Shown here: one piece after another, positions 57,960 through 64,000 of the stretch
Position numbering within the stretch: the first letter of the stretch is position 1
Layout: every line of letters starts with the position of its first letter
Origin: Xenopus tropicalis
Taxonomy: Eukaryota > Chordata > Amphibia > Anura > Pipidae
Length of the DNA: 64,000 nt
Direction: 5' to 3'
NCBI RefSeq assembly: GCF_000004195.4
Contig: NC_030677.2
Location: forward strand, 176,564,019 to 176,628,018
The notes under the pieces: model-generated
Databases searched by the model: none
What the model saw: the letters and a program-made list of their open reading frames with translations, nothing else
Told to the model about the DNA's origin: nothing
Program-made: the position numbers and the translations under genes

Positions 57960-58112
57960 GGGGCCTATGTATTTAAAGGCACTAAGTTTGCCCAGGTGCA
58001 GTAACCCATACCAACCAATCATCAGGAAGCATTTGCTGGTCACTTCTTTAACAGCAAACATCTTATTGGTTGCTATAAGTTACTGCACCTTTGCAAATGT
58101 TGTGCCTTTTGT
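57960..58112. mobile_element. Palindromic CCAAT-bearing MITE, copy 5
   Basis: GGCACTAAGTTTGCCCAGGT, GCAGTAACCCATACCAACCA on the left face TTATTGGTTGCTATAAGTTA, CTGCACCTTTGCAAATG and TTGTGCC on the right. Compared with copy 6 it shares AGGTGCAGTAACCCATA and AGCATTTGCTGGTCAC-type words. Confidence 0.85.
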
Positions 58113-58154
58113 TACATATTGGGGTTATTGTTTTATTTTTTGGTATATTTAGTA

Positions 58155-58468
58155 CAGGTATGGGAAATCCATTATCCAGAAAGCTCTGAATTACGGAAAG
58201 CCCATCTCCTATAGACTCCATTTTAATGAAATAATTCAGATTTTTAAAATTGATTTCCTTTCTCTCTGTAGTAATAAAACAAAAAATTGTATTTGATGCC
58301 AACTAAGATATAATTACCCCTTATTGGAGGCAAAACAATTCTATTGGGTTTAATTATTGTTTTATTTTTTTTTAGTAGACTTAAGGTATGGTGATCCAAA
58401 TTACGGAAAGACCCCTTATCCGGAATACCCTTGGTCCCAAGTATTCTGGATAACGGGTCCTATACCTG
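58155..58468 (+). mobile_element. TA-flanked CAGGTATGGGA MITE, copy 7
   Basis: TA then CAGGTATGGGAAATCCATTA, and TAACGGGTCCTATACCTG then TA. GAATTACGGAAAGCCC, GTAGTAATAAAACA and CTTAAGGTATGGTGATCC match copy 1 in the same orientation. The ends are well preserved. Confidence 0.92.
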
Positions 58469-58617
58469 TAGTTTGTTCATATTTAGCAGATTGATACAGC
58501 ACTTTTTGAGCAAATTCCAAACTGAGATTGAGTTTCCGCCTGGACTTTAAAAAGCTTGATAGTATTTTTAGTTTGATCAGCCATAAATGAATAAAGATAT
58601 GTGCCGCTGACTGTTTC

Positions 58618-59049
58618 TTAAAGGAGACATATCGGATAAATGGGAAAAACCCTAATATTGTAGGCAATTATGAATAATATATGGTGCTGGTTTCACTTTG
58701 GGCTACAAATTAATCCTATCTGTAAAAATGGCCCCTTTATTGGAGCTCCCTATAGATCCTCTCAGGTCCCTGTCTGTGTTTTAAATGAAGGTTGGGCGTG
58801 TCCGAACAGTCACTGCCAGAAGCACAGTAGGAGGGGGAGAGCCAATCCTCTTCCATATGTCTTCTGTCTTTGGAATCCCTGAGGCGGCGCATGCGCAGTA
58901 GAGTGGAAAAGCTGACTTTCCTGCGAGGCCAGAGGCAGGAAGAGGAGATGCTCGCTACAGGTACCCCGGGCTGGTGCGGTTTTCTCCTAACAGGGGCACC
59001 AGCCCGGGGTAAAATGTAAGCGATTAAAGTCACTTTCCTTCTCCTTTAA
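58618..59049. mobile_element. T2-type MITE (TTAAAGGAG ... CTCCTTTAA)
   Basis: TTAAAGGAGACATATCGG at 58618 and CACTTTCCTTCTCCTTTAA ending at 59049 give TTAA flanks. Toward the right is a strong hairpin, TACCCCGGGCTGGTGC paired with GCACCAGCCCGGGGTA (about 58962-59011), preceded by GGCGGCGCATGCGCAGTAG. It may represent one element or two related elements merged, because the left and right interiors are unlike each other. Confidence 0.65.
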
Positions 59050-60290
59050 CAGCTTACTGTATCAGGCATTCTTCCATTAATTACTCTGCCAATTCATCTT
59101 GTTAAGGCTCAGAATTCTGAAGTGGTATAAACAATGGGTTTGAGATACAGCGGGATGCAGGGCCAAAATTAGAAGTGTGTATGTATGTCTTTATTTATAA
59201 AGCGCTACTTATGTACGCAGCGCACTACAGTAGAATAGATTAATACAAACAGGGGATTATTAAGATAATAGATAAATACAAAGTATAACAATAAATACAA
59301 ATAAATACAAGATACAGTTGCAATAAGTTAAGAGTCAAAGACACAAGAGGATGGAGCTCCGTAGAGCTTACAATCTAGATGGTAGGCAGAAGAGACATGT
59401 ACCTAGGGAGCAATGGTGGGAGCAGGCACGAACTAGTTCTGACATTACTGTAATTTTGGAGGCAGCTAGCAGAAGGACGGGGGAATTTATCAGTACTCTG
59501 TGATGACAAGCAGAGGGATTTATGTAATTCCCATACTCATGCCTGGGGCACCCTATTTGTTCGGCCCAGCACAGACAGGATCTCAGACTAATGCTCTGTT
59601 CTAAAGACAACTAGAATTACAGCCATGAAGCAAGAAAAGGTGGCTGCTTTGTGATGGACATTAAATGCCGGAGAATATCTGTGCACATGTATATAGCTAC
59701 ATACATACTGTAAATGGAGTAATTCTTCAATCATAAATTCTAAATTGTTTAGAATCCTTGATCAGTCAGGTTTTACTTAATCTCACCAATGCACCTACTC
59801 CAGTTTGTAAAGCAGTATTGGAAAATGAAAAATGGATTGTGTATTCATTTAAGAAAGAAGCATGTCATAGCCTAGATGTCAGCGAAAGACACAGTTAAAC
59901 CAACATCTCTTACATATTCCAAAAAAAGAAGATGCTAAATAATACCCAAATATTAGAAGTCAACCAGGAAGCAGCTGGATACAGAAAACCACGGTAACTC
60001 AATCAGAATATGTTCATATCTCATCACGTACCTTGTTCCCACGTTCTATAGCTTACATAGGGATCCATTTATTAAAGCCTTTCAGCGGCAAATCTGCAAA
60101 ATATTATGCCTCGGATTCCCCAAGCTAAAGGAATTCTATTGAAATAGCTGAGAATGTTTCCTATTGCTTTCATGTTTAGGTTTCCAGTATAAGAGTAGTA
60201 CAGAAATGACTCCCAAAGAGCAGCACTTGGAATTTATATTTCTATAGGTTACCAGCAGTGATGCAAATCATAAAAAGGTTGTAGTGATAT
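59050..60290. other. Intergenic sequence with an AAGCGCTACTTATGTACGCAG repeat
   Basis: At 59175-59390 the text TTTATTTATAAAGCGCTACT, TATGTACGCAGCGCACTACA ... GAGCTTACAATCTAGATGG is a recognisable dispersed frog repeat of SINE-like size; its GCTTACAATCTA phrase is shared with the 41500 repeat. Nothing was recognised in the remainder. Confidence 0.5.
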
Positions 60291-60385
60291 ATATAGTTAC
60301 ATAGTTACATAGGGTTGAAAAAAGACCAGAGTCCATCAAATTCAACCCATCCAAGTAAACCCAGCACACACATATATATGAACAA
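60291..60385 (-). mobile_element. CR1-like LINE 3' end fragment, second
   Basis: ATAGTTACATAGTTACATAG then GGTTGAAAAAAGACC and AATTCAACCCATCCAAGTAA ACCCAGCACAC is the reverse complement of the 3' end of the LINE at 18300-18405. Only the terminal 90 bp is present, as is usual for heavily truncated CR1 copies. Confidence 0.88.
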
Positions 60386-60479
60386 ATGAATAATACTTTT
60401 TTTCCTGAGCCCTTGGGGACTTTTTGACATTAATCAATCATTTGAAGGAATATAGGTAACTCTCCTTCACAGACTGCAG

Positions 60480-61035
60480 CAATTAAAAAATACTTCTAAT
60501 ATAGGTAGTTAGGCAAAAATGGAATCTATAAAGGCCGGAGTGGGCAGATGTAATAGCCCAGAACACTACTACCTCTTTTACAGTCAGTAACCAATCAGTG
60601 ACTTTAGGGGGGGGGCATATGTGACATAACCATTTGGTTAGTTTGCATTTGAATCTGACCTAGACGCTCACAAACTAACTGAACAGTTATGTCCTATGTG
60701 GCCCCCCCTGAAGTCACTGACTAACTAAGGGCTTTGGCACACGGGGAGATTAGTTGCCCGCGACAAATCTCCCTTGTTGCGGGCAACTAATCTCCCCGAA
60801 ATGCCATCCCAATGGCGAAAATGTCAATCGCCGGTGGGATGGCATATGCCAGAGTCCTAAGAGGTTAGAGAGCTGAAAGCAGGAAGTAGAGTTCTGACTA
60901 TTATGTTAGACATCCACTCACTCCAGCCTTTATAGATTACATTTTTGCCTAACTAACTATATTACAAATATTTTTTAATTTGCCCAGTCTATCCATTTTA
61001 CCCAGTTTCATTTTTACACTTAACTGTTCCTTTAA
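60480..61035. mobile_element. T2/Kolobok-type MITE, left end truncated, split by another MITE
   Basis: The right end AACTGTTCCTTTAA (TTAA at 61032-61035) and the inner pair GTAGTTAGGCAAAAATGGAA ... ATCTATAAAGGCCGGAGTG (about 60505-60542) and CACTCCAGCCTTTATAGATT ... ACATTTTTGCCTAACTAAC (about 60918-60957) are inverted repeats. GGGGGGGCATATGTGACATA and TATGTCCTATGTGGCCCCCC pair in the middle. The expected left TTAAAGGAACAG end is missing. A second MITE sits at about 60727-60859. Confidence 0.85.
60727..60859. mobile_element. Hairpin MITE nested in the T2 element
   Basis: GGGGAGATTAGTTGCCCGC pairs with GCGGGCAACTAATCTCCCC (about 60743-60797), followed by ATGCCATCCCAATGGCGA, which pairs with TCGCCGGTGGGATGGCAT. 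The outer ends are AGGGCTTTGGCACACG and ATATGCCAGAGTCCT, imperfect inverted repeats. Its flanks, GACTAACTA and AAGAGGTTAG, belong to the host T2 element. Confidence 0.85.
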
Positions 61036-61834
61036 AGGAGTAGTCAACTTTCACGTTTTTTTTTTCAAATAATTTGCAGGTTAAGTTTGGTAGAGAATGG
61101 CCCTCAGGATTAAAAAATCAATAAATACAGGCCCTACTGATGCCCATTTCTGCTACTGTATCAGGCATCAGTGAACTTCTGCTAATACCATTAGTTAAGG
61201 CCTTGTAATGTCAAAGGCTTGGAGTTACAAGAGATGACTTTATCCCTATGAAACCCACTATTATAAGCCAAAATATTTATATAACTCAACTACAATTTTT
61301 ACTGTGTGTTGGAATTCTGAAATTGCATTAGTGCCGTTCCAACTAATTCCCATAAATACTAGTCTGTTCTCTGATTAATTTCCTTCCGTCTTTCAAATAT
61401 AGTTACCAACTGCACATCTGAAAGCAACAGACAGCGGCAAGGTTGTGCGCATTACTGCAATGAATCTCTTTGCTAAGATCTACACATGTGTGATCAGCCT
61501 ACAAGACTATTGGCAGTTGTACCAGGAGGAACATGTGGCGACATATAAACAAAGCAATGAATACGTGTCTATCGACCTTTTGGACGCTTGTCCTTGTTTA
61601 ATTATAGTAGGTTCTGAAAATAAACTCTCCTGTATAACATTTCACCCCCAGGGTATGTCCATATGGGTGTCTTCTTGCTTTGTCTTAACTGCACTTATCA
61701 AAGCTCACATTTGTAGCTTTATATATAGAGTATTACATCCAAGTCTTTCTAGTTCCTTTTAATACAGTCTGTATTACTTTAATCTGTGCAGTACTCTGCT
61801 AGGTGAAATACATATTGGGGTTTAGAGTGACATA
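61036..61834. other. Intergenic sequence, no gene supported
   Basis: The 105-codon frame at 61445-61762 shows no recognisable domain, and its end is poorly structured. The frame has no convincing splice or start context, so it is not called. Confidence 0.4.
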
Positions 61835-61966
61835 GAGTGGCATTACATTTGCACAGGTGCAGTTACCCATAGCAACCAATCAGCAGGTAGCATTGACTGG
61901 TCACCTGTGTAAAAGCCAACATCTTATTGGCTGCTATGGGTTACTGCACCTTAGTCCCTTTTAGTA
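61835..61966. mobile_element. Palindromic CCAAT-bearing MITE, copy 6
   Basis: ACAGGTGCAGTTACCCATAG, CAACCAATCAGCAGG on the left face ATCTTATTGGCTGCTATGGG, TTACTGCACC on the right. GACTGGTCACCTGTGTAAAA is shared in form with copies 1 and 5 (GGTGACC / GGTCAC). Confidence 0.88.
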
Positions 61967-61989
61967 CATAATTAACCAATCCCCACTGA

Positions 61990-62480
61990 GTGAGGTTTAA
62001 TTATTATGTACGTTTTCGTAAAGATTTAAAAAAAAAAAAAAAAAAAAGGGAGGGGGAAGGGTATAAATAGCCAGGGGCGATTGATGGTGGGCTTATTGGC
62101 TCCTGAGGAAGCGTGCCGTGAGCACGCGAAACGCGTTGTGCATTTTGTTGTGTCTGATATACTGCTTCACACTGTAAGTAGCCTGCATTGTGCAGGGGCT
62201 TTATTTTACATATTAAACAATTTTATAATATTTTCGATTCCTCTTCATTCCATATACTCTGAGGACTAAGGATACACTGCAATAGCCGAATTGATTTCTC
62301 TACATGCTCTTATTTCAATCAAATCTGGTGAGCTTTTACTTTGGACACATCGTGTGGGTGTGATACACTGCATTGGGCTGATGTATAAGCACTTTTGATT
62401 GCTCGATTCACATTTTGCACCAAATTAGAACGCTAAAAATCTTTTAGCGTTTTAGTCACAAATAAAGTTTTGTACGTATT
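61990..62480 (+). repeat. Repeat with a GAGGAAGC...GCGAAACGCGTT motif
   Basis: After a 22-nt A run (62027-62047), the text TCCTGAGGAAGCGTGCCGTG and AGCACGCGAAACGCGTTGTG forms a short hairpin (CGTGCCGTGAGCACG). AACGCTAAAAATCTTTTAGCGTT lies near 62430, and CAAATAAAGTTTTGTACG near the end. The GAGGAAG ... CGAAACG arrangement is shared with 12780 and 26600. The class is unknown. Confidence 0.55.
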
Positions 62481-62854
62481 GCACTGGAAGAATCATTAGT
62501 TGAGTATAGCAAATTGAACATCTGTAAAAGAACAGGAGGCTGGAGATGGTGCAGGACAAGAGTTTCCGGACACCCAGTTTGAAAAGTGCAAGCCTAGGAA
62601 CAAACAGCTACACAGTGTATGAATGAAACTGATAAACAAAGTCTTATCTGCTAGGAAATAGATGTACTGCCAGTTTTACACAGGACATGGCTGATAAGTT
62701 GTGGTGCCTGCAGAAGAGATAAAGCAATATCTGTAATGAGTAAATGTAAAGTGCAAATGTCCAATTTCTGTGTTTTTCATTTGCAGGTAACTGATTGGGC
62801 TGGTTACTCTTCCCCAGGTACTCTTACAACACTTTCCCTTTTAAATTCATTGTA

Positions 62855-63167
62855 CAGGAATGGGATCCGTTATCCAGAAAGCTCCGAACTACAGAAAGCC
62901 CATCGCCCACAGACTCCATTTTAATCAAATAATTCAGAATTTTAAAACTGATTTCCTTTTTCTCTGTAGTAATAAAACAGCATCTTGTAATTGATCCCAA
63001 CTAAGGTATAAATAATCCTTATTGGAGGCAAAACAATCCTATTAGGGTTAATTAATGTTTTATTGATTTTTTAGCAGACTTAAGGTATGGAGATCCAAAT
63101 TATGGAAAGACCCCTTATCCGGAATACCTTCAGTCCCGAACATTCTGGATAACAGGTCCTATCCCTG
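62855..63167 (+). mobile_element. TA-flanked CAGGTATGGGA MITE, copy 8
   Basis: TA plus CAGGAATGGGATCCGTTATC at the left, and ACAGGTCCTATCCCTG at the right, where the flanking TA has changed to AA. GAACTACAGAAAGCCCATCG, GTAATAAAACAGCATCTTG and CTTAAGGTATGGAGATCC match copies 1, 5 and 7. Confidence 0.9.
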
Positions 63168-64000
63168 AACACGATTTGATTTTAAAGTTTTTTAGTTTAA
63201 AATCTTTATGTGACTTTTAGTTTTAGTCACGTAACTCTTCTTTATTGCAGTAGGCTGTGCTGTACACTAATTCCTCGGACAATTGTTGGGGTCTGAAACA
63301 TAGGGAGATATAGTGACTTGTGGCGATGAGCAACATTTTTTACCAGGTTTCACCATGAAAACGCCCATAGACTCCAATAGCTGCAAAAAAAAGTTGTGCA
63401 TTAAAAAAACATCCATTAATATTAATGCATTTTGCACATTTTTGCCCTGTCGTGAATACTTGAAAAGTATCCAATATTGACAGGTTAGATATGATCAGTG
63501 TGTGTATGTCTAATTCTTCTTCAATCACTTTAGGTCTGGATATAAAAGATTTACTAAAAGAAGCAGTAACTTTCCCTTGGGATTGTTACATACATGAGGA
63601 AATGTAGTTCTATGAGGGGCATCTTATAGAGACTCTTAATAGGGCAGATTAAGTGGTTTTTGCGAGTATTTAGTCATACATTTATTTATTCCTGCAAAAC
63701 ATATAGCAAGCTGTAGAGAGACATTAACTAACAAAGTTATCAGACATAAAAAGCGATTGCAGCTATTACTGCCTTAATGAAGGGAACAAATCAGATGGTT
63801 AAGGTTTTCCTTGGCTGCGGATACGCTATTGCATGTTCAAATTGGTGGTAACACCACATTTAAAGATAATTGTTATAGAAGCTTCAGCCAAAATCGCAAA
63901 TTGAATTCAGAAATTCATCTGGTATCAGTTAGCAATCCTGTTTAATTTAAAGCAGTTTAGGCAGATAATAAATCCATCTGAAAGTTCCCTTGACATCTGG
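63168..64000. other. Intergenic sequence with a weak repeat remnant
   Basis: Around 63318-63375, GTGGCGATGAGCAACATTTT, TTCACCATGAAAACGCCCAT and AGACTCCAATAGC resemble a common palindromic frog element but without its other end. No gene was recognised. Confidence 0.4.

Noticed and set aside
61445..61762. 105-codon + strand frame
   Set aside because: No recognisable family, and no supporting exon boundaries; chance frames of this size are expected in 64 kb.

Overview
The window looks like a vertebrate nuclear genome, most likely the frog Xenopus (species not resolvable by eye). It is AT-rich with very sparse coding sequence. It is full of repeat families I associate with Xenopus: T2/Kolobok-type MITEs with TTAA targets, short hAT MITEs with 8-bp duplications, TA-flanked CAGGTATGGGA elements, and CR1-like LINE ends with an ATGTAACT tail. 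One protein-coding exon is recognisable: the last coding exon of LIX1 (limb expression 1) at 5743-6027 on the + strand, with a splice acceptor in front and a stop after Gly-Tyr-His. Bases 1-5742 are therefore read as the last LIX1 intron, and the bases after 6027 as its 3' UTR followed by a gene desert.

Layout. 1-5742: intron with a nested-palindrome element (1143-1414), a SINE-like fragment, a small foldback and a TAA-flanked MITE. 5743 to about 7.4-8.2 kb: LIX1 exon and probable 3' UTR. 9-10.9 kb: a 52-bp minisatellite inside a dispersed element, a CCAAT-bearing palindrome and the first of eight TA-flanked MITEs. 12 kb: a TTAGGG-rich 32-bp array. 16.4-18.4 kb: a 5'-truncated CR1-like LINE with a 602-codon reverse-transcriptase frame. 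19.3-19.9 kb: an 18/19-bp GC-rich minisatellite. 20-27 kb: several MITEs. 27-30.7 kb: mostly low-repeat sequence with one possible conserved non-coding block. 30.9-34.9 kb: two intact hAT MITEs with perfect 8-bp duplications, a MITE expanded as 113-bp repeats, and a Harbinger-like element made of six consecutive hairpins. 39-39.7 kb: a broken Tc1-like transposase. 48.4-51.5 kb: a 3-kb CA-rich satellite that gives two spurious frames of more than 1000 codons. 51.7-64 kb: T2-type MITEs, more TA-flanked MITEs, and a MITE nested inside another.

The genes here do not form a functional unit. There is one host exon, remains of two mobile-element proteins, and a dense record of non-autonomous transposition and tandem expansion. 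I found no RNA gene, CRISPR array or convincing new protein-coding system. The most informative observations are structural: intact target-site duplications, nested insertions, and three minisatellites that arose inside identifiable mobile elements. Family names for repeats come from hallmark ends and target duplications, not from a database search.
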